58,370 nucleotides of DNA from an uncultured Rikenellaceae bacterium. GTDB lineage: Bacteria; Bacteroidota; Bacteroidia; Bacteroidales; Rikenellaceae. The notes under the pieces were generated by a model that worked only from the letters and a program-made list of their open reading frames with translations, was not told where the DNA came from and searched no databases. The stretch's first letter is position 1. Every line of letters starts with the position of its first letter. The stretch spans positions 1 to 58,370 of the forward strand of contig CALVFY010000016.1 of NCBI GenBank assembly GCA_944326945.1. Direction: 5' to 3'. Shown in pieces: positions 34,855-43,589 of this stretch. Both the position numbers and the translations under genes were made by a program.

Positions 34855-37224
34855 TTAAAACGGATATCCCACGCCGAAATTGAGTGCCGTATTTCGGAAT
34901 CGGAAATCGTGTATCCAACGCTGCCCGGAAGGTTGATTGGGATCATGTAGTTTGATGCCCCAGTCCACCCGGACCACAAAGAAATTGAAATCGAAACGGG
35001 CTCCCAAACCGGTATTGAATCCCAGTTGCGACCAGAAACGATTCGCATGAAACACTCCGTCGGGATTGGAATCGCCTCCCTTGAGGAACCAGATATTACC
35101 CGTATCGAAAAAAAGAGCTCCGTTGAGCACTCCCCATACCGGAAACCGATATTCCAAATTAGCTTCCAATTTCAAGTTTCCCAACTGACTGGGGTAACTC
35201 CGATCGTCGGGCAGAGGGGCATTCCCCGGACCGAGCGTACGTGCCAACCATCCCCGCATACTGTTGCTCCCGCCACAATAGAACAGTCGATCGAAGGGAA
35301 GCGACGAAGAGTTCCCATAAGAGTGCCCCACGCCTCCATACAGTCTGTAAACCAGACTGTTTCGCGGCCCCAGCACGATCTTGTTACTCAAGTTGGCGTC
35401 CACACGGAAATATTGGGAATAACGAATCCCGAATAATTTATAATAGTCCTCCCCCGCAGCCGGCGATGAGAAAAGATGGGTCAGAGCACCGATCAGATTG
35501 CCAGTCGTCTCCCAGTTCACACGCAATGCCAGCGAATTACGATCGACATCCACCAAATTCATCTGGCTGTTATAGACATACGAACCCGATATACCGGCAA
35601 TCAACTGCGACGTATAACTGTTCCGCAAATAGGGATTCCGCTGCTGACTGAGGAAATCCTCATCAATATAGCTCATCTTCACCAAATTTACGTCGATCGG
35701 GCGCAATGTATAACTGCTGTGGCGTCCGTTGCCCCAACTGTACCCCCAAGTGACTCCCGAAAGAGTACGATGATAGTAGGGTCGACGTTGTGAATTGACC
35801 GAAAGTTCGAACTTGGTACGCGGATTGCTCAGCCGGTTGAATCGGTCCACCCGGAACGGTGCAATAAAACGCGGAAACGAGATTGACGTAGCCCCTCCCA
35901 CCTCAAAAGAACTTTTTCGTCCTTTCATACGAATAAATTCATACCCGCCCGTCAGACTCACATCGAACAGTTCCACGCCTCGAAACAGGTTTCGATTCTG
36001 ATAACCGACCGTAGCCGTCAATCCATAAAAGTTGGAGGTGGAACTGGCTTCCAGCTCGATCTTATAGCTCTGACGCAAAGCCGGTGTGCAGAGAATCGTA
36101 CAATCGAGATATCCCTCCTCGGTAGTCAATGCCGTTTCATCGCCCGTGCCGGCATCACCGATGAATGTGACCAAATTACGCATCGTCGTATCCCGAACCT
36201 CCGTAAAAAGGATATTCGCACTACGGTAATAACCCAATCGCATGATATTATCGTAGGCTCGTTTCACCTCGTCCGCATTGTACAGGTAGTTCGGATAGAG
36301 GTTGATCGTACGACGAAGAATCTCCTTACGTACCCGGGGTCTCTGATGATAGACAATCTTGAGCCCACGGTATTCCAACGTATCCAGATCATGACGATAC
36401 ACACTATCCGTAGCCGCAATCGTAGGATCGTAATCGGCATTGACGTAGATATTCCTCAGACGATAGATTCTGTTATTCTCCATCTGGGGGTTTCCCTGTT
36501 CGTCATATCCCGACAGATACTGTCGCACGACCATCGTCACATTGATCCGATGATCGCCCACCGTGGAATCGGCCACATAAGAGATATTGTTGATCGAAAA
36601 ATTGTAATATCCCCGTCGTTTAAGATAGTCCGTAATCCGCAGACGCTCCTTGTCCAGCACATTGATATCGAACACGTCTCCCGTATGTAGCAGCGTGGAG
36701 GCACTGTCTTCCAATATCACCGAACGAAGAAACTTATCCCGGAACCGATACTGAATGTCTCCTATATAATACGGGCGACCCTGATGTGCCCGATAGATAA
36801 TTCGGGCTTTCCGACGTAATGTATCGATCTGATATTCGGCCCGGGCATCGAAAAACCCCCGACTGTTCATATAGGTTTGGATATTCTCGGCCGAACGACG
36901 GGTCAATACCGTATCAAGCAATACAGGAGCCTCTCCGATCCGACGCCACATCCGTGCCAAAACAGTATTTCGTCCCGGTTTGGCTATATTGTAGATCCAC
37001 AGATAGAGATTCGTACCCAGAAAACGTTTGTTCGGAGTCTGCCGAATGTACTGTTCCATCTCTTCGGCCTTGATTCGCTCCTCTTTCGGAGCTTGCTTAT
37101 CGACTTCGATAGTGTTCTCCCGAAGCAGATATCCACCCGCCGGCACATAACGCGTCACGCTGCATGAACAGATCAACAGCATGACCCCAGCCGCTAACAA
37201 TCCCGACAGGAGGCCTCTTTTCAT
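34855..37224 (-). CDS. BamA/TamA-family outer-membrane lipoprotein (TamL-like)
   Basis: This 789-residue protein has a lipoprotein signal (LLICSCSVTRYVPAGGYLL), POTRA-like repeats (about 35-380) and a 16-strand Omp85 barrel (about 390-789) with the typical GGSNSMRGWLARTLGPG loop near 660 and a final Phe (GVGYPF). Bacteroidota carry such lipoprotein BamA paralogues (TamL) that work with TamB in moving proteins or lipids to the outer membrane. It follows a nitroreductase gene after 10 bp. Confidence 0.9.
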   Translation of the reverse strand: MKRGLLSGLLAAGVMLLICSCSVTRYVPAGGYLLRENTIEVDKQAPKEERIKAEEMEQYIRQTPNKRFLGTNLYLWIYNIAKPGRNTVLARMWRRIGEAPVLLDTVLTRRSAENIQTYMNSRGFFDARAEYQIDTLRRKARIIYRAHQGRPYYIGDIQYRFRDKFLRSVILEDSASTLLHTGDVFDINVLDKERLRITDYLKRRGYYNFSINNISYVADSTVGDHRINVTMVVRQYLSGYDEQGNPQMENNRIYRLRNIYVNADYDPTIAATDSVYRHDLDTLEYRGLKIVYHQRPRVRKEILRRTINLYPNYLYNADEVKRAYDNIMRLGYYRSANILFTEVRDTTMRNLVTFIGDAGTGDETALTTEEGYLDCTILCTPALRQSYKIELEASSTSNFYGLTATVGYQNRNLFRGVELFDVSLTGGYEFIRMKGRKSSFEVGGATSISFPRFIAPFRVDRFNRLSNPRTKFELSVNSQRRPYYHRTLSGVTWGYSWGNGRHSSYTLRPIDVNLVKMSYIDEDFLSQQRNPYLRNSYTSQLIAGISGSYVYNSQMNLVDVDRNSLALRVNWETTGNLIGALTHLFSSPAAGEDYYKLFGIRYSQYFRVDANLSNKIVLGPRNSLVYRLYGGVGHSYGNSSSLPFDRLFYCGGSNSMRGWLARTLGPGNAPLPDDRSYPSQLGNLKLEANLEYRFPVWGVLNGALFFDTGNIWFLKGGDSNPDGVFHANRFWSQLGFNTGLGARFDFNFFVVRVDWGIKLHDPNQPSGQRWIHDFRFRNTALNFGVGYPF

Positions 37225-37234
37225 CTTGTCTCCC

Positions 37235-37981
37235 TTACTGGTTGAAAAATCCCTGTTTTTTTACCATTTCGAAATACCGGCGCGAAAATTCAAGATTGTC
37301 GGCCGCCGTGTAACGCCGCTCCGTAAAAATCCGCGCCAGATTCGGCAATTCATTCACTTTCAACAGATCGGCCGTCTCTTTCGAAGCTTCTTTTTCCCGC
37401 CAAAGTTCGTCGATCCGTTCCGGAGTATAATCTTCATATGTTTCGCGATGGACCACCGCCTCCACGGGCAGTCGATCGGTCAATGGGGGCAGTCCATCGG
37501 GATAACCCATAACGAGTGTCGTGACAGGAATCACGCCCCGGGGCAGTTTAAGTATCTCTGCAATTCGATCTGCCGTATAAGTCGTCGTACCCAGATAGCA
37601 GATTCCCAAGCCATGAGCCTCCGCCTCGAGTGCCACGTTTTCCGAAGCGAGAATCGTATCGATCACGGCATTGGTAAACCAGACAAAATTATCATACCGG
37701 GGTTCGGCATCGCGCAGCCGGCACCATTGACTAAAACGATGGATGTCGGCACAGAAGGTGATGATCACCGGCGCCTGCATCACACACGGCTGGTTGAAAT
37801 GGCAGGGAGAAAGCTCCTTTTTCAATGCCTCCGACGTGGTGACCACCATGCTGTAAAGCTGCATATTACCGGTATTAGAGGCCCGTGTGCCGGCTTCGAG
37901 CACCTCCTGCAACACCCCTTCGGGTATGGGGCGAGAACTATATTTACGGATCGAACGATGATCCCGTATCTGAGCAATCAT
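37235..37981 (-). CDS. Nitroreductase-family flavoprotein
   Basis: The start is set at the ATG at 37981 (MIAQIRDHRSIRKYSSRPI), giving 248 residues; a longer frame overlaps the promoter boxes. The FMN-binding signature RSIRKYS, ASNTGNMQLYSMVVT and the ALEAEAHGLGICYLGTTTY region match FRP/NfsA-like NAD(P)H oxidoreductases. It is the first gene of an operon with the TamL-like gene; a functional link is not evident. Confidence 0.88.
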   Translation of the reverse strand: MIAQIRDHRSIRKYSSRPIPEGVLQEVLEAGTRASNTGNMQLYSMVVTTSEALKKELSPCHFNQPCVMQAPVIITFCADIHRFSQWCRLRDAEPRYDNFVWFTNAVIDTILASENVALEAEAHGLGICYLGTTTYTADRIAEILKLPRGVIPVTTLVMGYPDGLPPLTDRLPVEAVVHRETYEDYTPERIDELWREKEASKETADLLKVNELPNLARIFTERRYTAADNLEFSRRYFEMVKKQGFFNQ

Positions 37982-38007
37982 AAGACTGTTTTTTTTAAGG
38001 ATTGGAA

Positions 38008-38040
38008 CAAATGTAGTAATTTTTTCGGGCACGAATCAAA
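38008..38040 (-). promoter_or_regulatory. Promoter of the nitroreductase-tamL operon
   Basis: On the - strand, TTTG at 38040-38037 and TACATTTG at 38015-38008 are exact -33 and -7 boxes with a 21-nt spacer. The start would lie about 20 nt before the ATG at 37981. Confidence 0.75.
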
Positions 38041-38056
38041 CTTTCCGGAAGTTTCC

Positions 38057-38064
38057 TATATTTG
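38057..38064 (+). promoter_or_regulatory. -7 box of the dapF promoter
   Basis: TATATTTG matches TAnnTTTG exactly, 23 bp before the dapF ATG. It is divergent from the promoter at 38008-38040. Confidence 0.6.
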
Positions 38065-38087
38065 TACGACTAAAAAATATTCCGCCC

Positions 38088-38906
38088 ATGGCGTTATCTT
38101 TCTGGAAATACGAAGGTGCCGGCAATGATTTCATCATCTTAGACGGTCGGAACCACACCCCCGATCTATCGCATACAACGATACGTGCTCTCTGTGACCG
38201 ACATTTCGGGATCGGGGCCGACGGTTTGATGATCCTCGAAAATGATCCGCAAGAGGAGTTCCGGATGCGCTATTTCAATGCCGACGGAGGCGAATCGACC
38301 ATGTGTGGCAACGGGGGGCGTTGCATAGCCCTGTTTGCCGAACATCTGGGGATTGGAGACAAACTCAAACAATTCAATGGCGCCGACGGTGTACACCAGG
38401 CCGAAGTCGTCTCACTCGACGGACAAGACAGCGGAATCATCACCCTGCAAATGACGGATGTGGAGGCCGTCGTACACGAAGACCAATATTTCTTTCTCAA
38501 CACGGGTTCGCCTCACTACGTCGAATTTGTCAAGGATGTAGAGAAAGTAAACGTGATCGGCCTTGGCGCGGAAATCCGCAACAGTGAAGCCTTTTCCGAA
38601 ATCGGCGGAACGAATGTCAATTTTGTTCAGATCACGGGAGACGGACTCCTGAAGGTTCGCACGTACGAACGAGGTGTAGAAAATGAGACTCTCGCCTGTG
38701 GAACCGGAGTAACGGCATCGGCCATTGCAGCCTATATCTACCGTCAATCCCATCGGGAGCGATTCACGATCCAAACCCGTGGAGGAGAGCTTCAAGTGTC
38801 ATTCTCGACCCCCGACGGACTCCGCTTCGAAGAGATCCGACTGACCGGACCGGCAAAAAAAGTCTTTTCCGGCATTATTGAGCCCGAAATTTTAACCGGA
38901 AAATAA
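38088..38906 (+). CDS. dapF: Diaminopimelate epimerase
   Basis: This 272-residue protein has the two catalytic cysteines, C73 (STMCGNGGRC) and C204 (LACGTGVTA), and the paired AGNDF and GIGADG motifs. It converts LL- to meso-diaminopimelate for peptidoglycan and lysine synthesis. Confidence 0.96.
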   Translation: MALSFWKYEGAGNDFIILDGRNHTPDLSHTTIRALCDRHFGIGADGLMILENDPQEEFRMRYFNADGGESTMCGNGGRCIALFAEHLGIGDKLKQFNGADGVHQAEVVSLDGQDSGIITLQMTDVEAVVHEDQYFFLNTGSPHYVEFVKDVEKVNVIGLGAEIRNSEAFSEIGGTNVNFVQITGDGLLKVRTYERGVENETLACGTGVTASAIAAYIYRQSHRERFTIQTRGGELQVSFSTPDGLRFEEIRLTGPAKKVFSGIIEPEILTGK

Positions 38907-38992
38907 CGGGAGTTGAGAAATTTTTCCTAATATTGCAACGATATATAACCTATTATTCAATTCATTAAAAGACCAACTGATTTTCACCAACC

Positions 38993-39286
38993 ATGAAATC
39001 AACCAAAGATTTCCGGGGTAACAGAGAAGTTCTCGACTCAGGAGACACGATACGCAAAGCGGTCAAACTGGCACCCCTCAAAAAAAGTGGCAAAGAACGT
39101 CACACGCTCTACGGAGATTTAGACGAAGAGGAAGATCTCAACATGATGAGTTATAAGAAGCGGGAATCGGCTCTCGACTACTTCGACGACGGAGAAGAGG
39201 TCGACGACACAGGGAGAGACGACGAAGAGGACGAAGAGTGGGAGGACGACGAAGAGGATGAGGAGGAAGAGGAAGATCCACATTAA
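38993..39286 (+). CDS. Small highly acidic protein of unknown function
   Basis: The protein has 97 residues. A basic N-terminal part (IRKAVKLAPLKKSGKERHTLY) is followed by SYKKRESALDYFDD and then an almost pure Asp/Glu tail (about 66-95). Proteins with the same KKSGKERHxLY and KRESxLDYFDD segments are, from memory, common in Bacteroidota, so it is probably a real conserved gene. No function is known. A strong terminator follows. Confidence 0.75.
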   Translation: MKSTKDFRGNREVLDSGDTIRKAVKLAPLKKSGKERHTLYGDLDEEEDLNMMSYKKRESALDYFDDGEEVDDTGRDDEEDEEWEDDEEDEEEEEDPH

Positions 39287-39338
39287 TTTTTCACTATCAT
39301 TCCAAATGAATAGATTTTGATTCAACATATAGCCCCAT

Positions 39339-39379
39339 AAAAGAGAAAGCTCGGAATTGTATTCCGAGCTTTCTCTTTT
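39339..39379. terminator. Strong bidirectional intrinsic terminator
   Basis: Arms at 39339-39357 and 39361-39379 are perfectly complementary over 19 bp with a three-base loop, A-rich on the left and T-rich on the right. It ends the acidic-protein gene (+) and the frameshifted gene (-). Confidence 0.9.
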
Positions 39380-39393
39380 CAAATATCCGGAAC

Positions 39394-40079
39394 TTAAAGT
39401 GTCTCCTCGAGCTTCAAATACTCCTCAAAACGTTGCGGGTCCAATCTTCCCTGGCAAGATAATCAGTTACAGCAACATGCGCTTTACGAGGTATATTCCG
39501 ACGCACTTTCAGGGCGTGAGGTTCTCCCCATGTCGCAGGATCTCCTTTTATAATCCGATACCGCTCCGGCGCATCGCCCAAAACAGGTTCCGGATTTAAA
39601 TTAAGCGCAATATCTGCATAATACTTTTCTTTCAATGGCGTATCCAAAATATCGTCTTCATAAATCCATCCGGAAATTCCTCTTTTACCAATCACCACAT
39701 TAAACGCAAAAGAACACATCTTACCATTAATGATCTTACGAGAACCAACATTAATTTGAACAGCCCTATGTTTAATTTTGCCGCGACTCTGTCCTGTAAA
39801 ACCATCTATTAATTCAGCCCCTTCTCGAATCGGGAAGTAAACATTTTTTCTTAACGAATCCATAATTCGATTTCCCTGCTGGCCTCGTGTATTAACGGCC
39901 TTTTTATTCCGAGAACATATTACATCATAAAAAGGACTGTCTTTGGGAGGCAATCCTGTTTCCGGAGAAATATACACCACATGCAAATATGCCGATGGAT
40001 TCGGAGATGTAATATTCTCTTGTGCAATTAAAAAAGAGGACAACAATAGCCCGGCAAAGAAAAACAATATTTTCATCAT
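39394..40079 (-). pseudogene. Secreted protein of unknown family, apparently frameshifted near its C terminus
   Basis: The readable frame (40079 to 39414, 221 residues) begins with a signal peptide (MMKILFFFAGLLLSSFLIAQ). It contains an SH3-like stretch with INVGSRKIINGKMCSFAFNV and GWIYEDDIL. It then ends in YLAREDWTRNVLRSI. The next frame reads RLDPQRFEEYLKLEETL and stops at 39396-39394, and looks like the natural C terminus. One added A after GAA near 39452 would give LARERLDPQRFEEYLK. So a one-base deletion, or a sequencing error, is likely. I do not recognise the family. Confidence 0.6.
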
Positions 40080-40138
40080 GTCCGTAGATTTTTATTTCGA
40101 AAACAATATTACTCAGTATGATATAACAAACAACTTCA

Positions 40139-40590
40139 TTAATCCGACTTACGAGTCACATAAACATAATAAGCGCCAAATAAAGGTTCCTTGTCGGCAT
40201 CTTCAAACCAAGTATGCAACACTACGGGTCCCTTTTCCAACCGACATTCGAAACGGACCGATTTATCGTTTTTAGTTACGACTTTTTTCATATTAACATT
40301 TCCATATTGGGTCGTAATAAACATCCTCCCACCTGTTATATCATAGGCTTTCCCCGAGGGCATTGCTTCACACAACGGCAAATCCGCTTCCTGAGGCCAT
40401 CGCTGAAGTTCAAACACATACCTCCCCGTACGAGCTACTTCCAACAGCCAATATCCATTACGTCGCGTTCCTTTTTTCACTTGTGTCTGTTGATCAACAA
40501 ACACATCTTTCCATTCGCAACAAGTTAATAACACAGGATTCTCGTGATCATCTCCAACATGATGAATCTGAAGCTGCCCACGGGGTCGGT
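40139..40590 (-). pseudogene. C-terminal remnant of an arylsulfatase
   Basis: The frame encodes VGDDHENPVLLTCCEWKDVFV, RRNGYWLLEVARTGRYVFEL, RWPQEADLPLCEA and ITTQYGNVNMKKVV. This matches the C-terminal domain of Bacteroidota arylsulfatases. No catalytic domain is present. Upstream of about 40590 the frame loses similarity and runs into a remnant on the other strand. The fragment cannot be active as a sulfatase. Confidence 0.6.
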
Positions 40591-40630
40591 TCCTCGCTCT
40601 CGGGAGACAGCACCTGTTATCATATGGCAA

Positions 40631-40994
40631 AATCGCACGACGACCGAACCATTTCCGTCCCGACGGAAGTTCGTTCCATATTGTCAGTTACGACACCATT
40701 TCGGGTAATGTGGCAAAAAAAGTAACCTACCAGAGTCTCAGCAACGAATCGGCCTGGTCGAACGGCCTGGCCTAGGGCATCCGAAACGGCTATCTGACCG
40801 ACCCCTACCGGAAAGCTCTGGAAAAGGAATGGGCATCACTGGTCTCCGGCGTACACGACAACGGTAAACTGGGTTACATTCAACCGGTCGGTGCCGCACC
40901 CAAAAAGGCGGTAGGCGCCGAGGCTACCGACGTCTATGGCATTGGCGCATTCCTGTTAGCCGGCAGCGAACTATACAAAATGTCTGTTCAATAA
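40631..40994 (+). pseudogene. Uronyl hydrolase (GH88/GH105-like) C-terminal remnant with in-frame stop
   Basis: In one + frame the sequence reads HFRPDGSSFHIVSYDT, then YQSLSNESAWSNGLA, a TAG stop at 40773-40775, and then GIRNGYLTDPYRKALEKEWA, GKLGYIQPVGAAPKKAVG and ATDVYGIGAFLLAGSELYKM, ending at TAA. The TAG stands where Trp (AWG) is expected. The first part resembles GH88 unsaturated glucuronyl hydrolases and the second GH105. The N-terminal two thirds are missing. It is a decayed gene, perhaps a fused remnant of two. Confidence 0.65.
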
Positions 40995-41019
40995 CCCCCT
41001 TCTTGTCCTTACAAACGCA

Positions 41020-41047
41020 GGGAGGTTCCGGCACGCCGGAACCTCCC
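41020..41047 (+). terminator. Intrinsic terminator after the uronyl-hydrolase remnant
   Basis: Perfect 13-bp arms at 41020-41032 and 41035-41047 with a two-base loop are followed by a T-rich tract. It is retained although the gene before it is broken. Confidence 0.9.
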
Positions 41048-41071
41048 CTATTTTTTATATTATCTCACACG

Positions 41072-41722
41072 CTACAAATCATCATATTGCAAAGGTATCA
41101 GCACCACATTTCGGAATTCGATTCCCCCGCCTTCGCTCTGTAGCCCAATCGCCCCTCGGGTCGAAGAGAGTCCCGTAAGCTTATTCTGCAACTCTCCATT
41201 GATATAGACCAACATATTGTTCCCTTCACAAAGAATTTCCGCACGATTCCACTCGCCAGCCGGTTTCTCATTGGAAGGCCCCGTCCGCGGAACCACATGA
41301 TCCTTTTTGACCTTGTTGGTTATATTGATCTTCCGTTCATTGCTGGTCGTTCCTCCGGAATTGACCAAATCTCCTGCACGCCCGGCCATTAACTGGCATT
41401 CATAGCATGCCGGCCATATCTTATCCTCCGTCAAATGGACGAAAATACCGCTATTGGTGGGTTCACCCACCCAACGCCATTCGACAAAAAGCCGATAATC
41501 AGAAAAAGATTCCTGTGTCCGGATATACCCGAATTTACCGGATAATCGAATAATTTTTTTCTCTTGCGTGAATTCTGCTGCCGATTCCCCCTCTTTCATG
41601 ACGGTTTTCCAGACAGGAAGCGGCCGGTCCGACAACCGAACCTCCTTCTCACGATCCCGGGCAGAGATCTCCGTCGTCAATAAACCAGTCAACAAAAAAA
41701 TCAAAAGTCGTTTTATTTTCAT
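41072..41722 (-). CDS. Secreted DUF1080 (3-keto-disaccharide hydrolase-like) protein
   Basis: This 216-residue protein has a signal peptide and one DUF1080 beta-sandwich: FGYIRTQESFSDYRLFVEWR, EPTNSGIFVHLTED, YECQLMAGRAGDLVNSGG, EWNRAEILCEGNNMLVYING and RGAIGLQSEGGGIEFRNV. The family is related to LamG/GH16-like folds, and some members hydrolyse 3-keto-glycosides. A - strand -7 box (TATATTTG, 41759-41752) lies 30 bp upstream. Confidence 0.88.
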   Translation of the reverse strand: MKIKRLLIFLLTGLLTTEISARDREKEVRLSDRPLPVWKTVMKEGESAAEFTQEKKIIRLSGKFGYIRTQESFSDYRLFVEWRWVGEPTNSGIFVHLTEDKIWPACYECQLMAGRAGDLVNSGGTTSNERKINITNKVKKDHVVPRTGPSNEKPAGEWNRAEILCEGNNMLVYINGELQNKLTGLSSTRGAIGLQSEGGGIEFRNVVLIPLQYDDL

Positions 41723-41793
41723 AATCAGGGCAGTTTACAGGTTTGCGGGAACAAATATAGCCAAAAAATGTACCAACTCCTAAAAAATTACGT

Positions 41794-41801
41794 TATCTTT
41801 G
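41794..41801 (+). promoter_or_regulatory. -7 box of the metK promoter
   Basis: TATCTTTG matches TAnnTTTG exactly. It would start a transcript about 12 nt before the riboswitch-like element. Confidence 0.55.
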
Positions 41802-41819
41802 CGACCGTATCAATTAAAA

Positions 41820-41870
41820 ATGTGGAAAGATTTGGCCGATTGCAACCACGAAAAAAAATGCTAAAGCAGC
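41820..41870 (+). ncRNA. SAM-II-like riboswitch in the metK leader
   Basis: The stretch has the SAM-II order of conserved blocks: GTGG (41822-41825), GATTTGGCC, GATTGCAA and CCAC (41846-41849), which pairs with GTGG as P1. An A-rich linker and AATGCTAAAGC (41857-41867) follow as the 3' pseudoknot strand. SAM-II senses S-adenosylmethionine and occurs upstream of methionine-cycle genes. Its position before SAM synthetase supports the call. The ATG is 73 nt further on, longer than usual for SAM-II. Matching was by eye. Confidence 0.65.
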
Positions 41871-41942
41871 GTTTTATTCCTATTTGCGCCAACAAATCCT
41901 TCCCATTTTTAAATCATTAGTGTATAACTAAAAGTTTAAAAA

Positions 41943-43247
41943 ATGGGATTTTTATTTACGTCCGAATCGGTGTCGGAAGGACATCCGGACAAAGTTTCAG
42001 ATCAAATTTCAGATGCCATTCTGGATGAATTCCTGCGGAAGGATGAAAATTCGAAAGTGGCCTGCGAAACCCTCTGTACCACAGGACTGGTGGTCGTAGC
42101 CGGCGAAGTCCGCTCGGAAGCCTATGTCGATGTTCAACAAGTTGCCCGCCGGGTAATCGATCGCATCGGCTACACCAAAAGCGACTACATGTTCGACGCC
42201 AACTCCTGCGGAATTCTCTCTGCCATTCACGAACAATCGCCCGACATCAATCAAGGTGTGGTACGCGAAAGCGAGGATGAACAAGGGGCCGGAGATCAGG
42301 GTATCATGTTCGGCTACGCCTGCAACGAAACCCGGGAATACATGCCCGCTACGCTGATCCTCTCCCATGTAATTCTCAAGGAATTGGCCGTGATCCGACG
42401 CGAAGGCCAGGTTATGACCTACCTGCGTCCCGACTCGAAGAGCCAGGTCACGATTCAGTATGACGACAACGGCCGGCCGCAACGGGTACACACGATCGTG
42501 GTTTCCACTCAGCACGACGAATTTATTCAGGCCGACGGATCGATCTCCGAAAAGGAGGCCGAACGCATGATGGGCGAGAAAATCCGTGAAGACGTCCGCA
42601 CGATCCTCATTCCCCGGGTCAGAAAACGGCTGGAACGTGCCCACGACAAACTGGCCGATCTGATCGGTGACGACTACATTCTCCATGTAAATCCGACCGG
42701 AAAATTCGTAATCGGAGGACCTCACGGCGACACGGGTCTCACAGGCCGTAAAATCATCGTGGATACATACGGAGGCCGCGGAGCCCACGGCGGAGGTGCT
42801 TTCTCGGGAAAAGATTCCTCGAAAGTGGACCGCTCGGCAGCCTATGCAGCCCGGCATATCGCCAAGAACATGGTGGCTGCAGGAATCGCCGACCAGGTTC
42901 TCGTACAACTCTCCTACGCCATCGGAATCGCCCAACCCCTGAGTGTCTATGTAGACACTTACGGATCTGCCCGTCCCGAGGCCCTGAAAGGAATGAGCGA
43001 CGGACAGATCGCAGAAAAAATCGCAGGACTCTTCGATCTGAGACCGGCAGCAATCGTCCGGGAATTCGGACTGAAGAACCCGATCTTCGAAGCGACCGCC
43101 TCATACGGTCATTTCGGGAATCGCCCCTACACCGAAAAAGTCGTGCTCCATCGTAACGGAAAGGATGTCGAACGCGAAATCGAATTCTTCGGATGGGAAA
43201 AACTGGATGCCGTAGATAAATTAAAAGAGGCTTTCGGCTTGAAATAG
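41943..43247 (+). CDS. metK: S-adenosylmethionine synthetase
   Basis: This 434-residue protein has the MetK signatures [36 protein letters not shown] and [15 protein letters not shown]. It makes SAM from methionine and ATP. Probable feedback control comes from the SAM-II-like element in its leader. Confidence 0.97.
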   Translation: MGFLFTSESVSEGHPDKVSDQISDAILDEFLRKDENSKVACETLCTTGLVVVAGEVRSEAYVDVQQVARRVIDRIGYTKSDYMFDANSCGILSAIHEQSPDINQGVVRESEDEQGAGDQGIMFGYACNETREYMPATLILSHVILKELAVIRREGQVMTYLRPDSKSQVTIQYDDNGRPQRVHTIVVSTQHDEFIQADGSISEKEAERMMGEKIREDVRTILIPRVRKRLERAHDKLADLIGDDYILHVNPTGKFVIGGPHGDTGLTGRKIIVDTYGGRGAHGGGAFSGKDSSKVDRSAAYAARHIAKNMVAAGIADQVLVQLSYAIGIAQPLSVYVDTYGSARPEALKGMSDGQIAEKIAGLFDLRPAAIVREFGLKNPIFEATASYGHFGNRPYTEKVVLHRNGKDVEREIEFFGWEKLDAVDKLKEAFGLK

Positions 43248-43288
43248 ACGACGGATCGGCAAGAAACGATCCCTCATATACGAAATGT

Positions 43289-43321
43289 ACCGGACTTCCC
43301 GTTTAAGACGAGAAGTCCGGT
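43289..43321 (+). terminator. Terminator hairpin after metK
   Basis: Arms ACCGGACTTC (43289-43298) and GAAGTCCGGT (43312-43321) pair perfectly, but only a short T-run follows. A smaller hairpin (GGATCG/CGATCC, 43253-43272) precedes it. The rest of the gap to htrA (to 43589) shows no gene and no convincing promoter box. Confidence 0.65.
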
Positions 43322-43589
43322 TTGCCTCAAGGGATCCCCAGCCCAGATAGCACGAAAAACGAGAACCGTCATTGTGGCAGTCAAACGAGCTCGAATCTGA
43401 CAAAAAGGCAAGGAATCCACCCAAAACGACACCACACAATATTCTGTAACAGATTCCGTTTATCTATCTGAACCCGATCCGGGAACGGTATCGGACCATG
43501 TTTTGAAACTTTTAAAATTATTTATGCCGTAATTTTACCTTTTTGTATATTTTTTGAAAGAACAGAAAGTAAATTAATTGATTGAATTT

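Noticed and set aside
39195..39286. Acidic GAC/GAG-rich stretch as a tandem repeat or microsatellite
   Set aside because: It is the Asp/Glu tail of a protein whose preceding segments look conserved in the phylum, with varied codon order.
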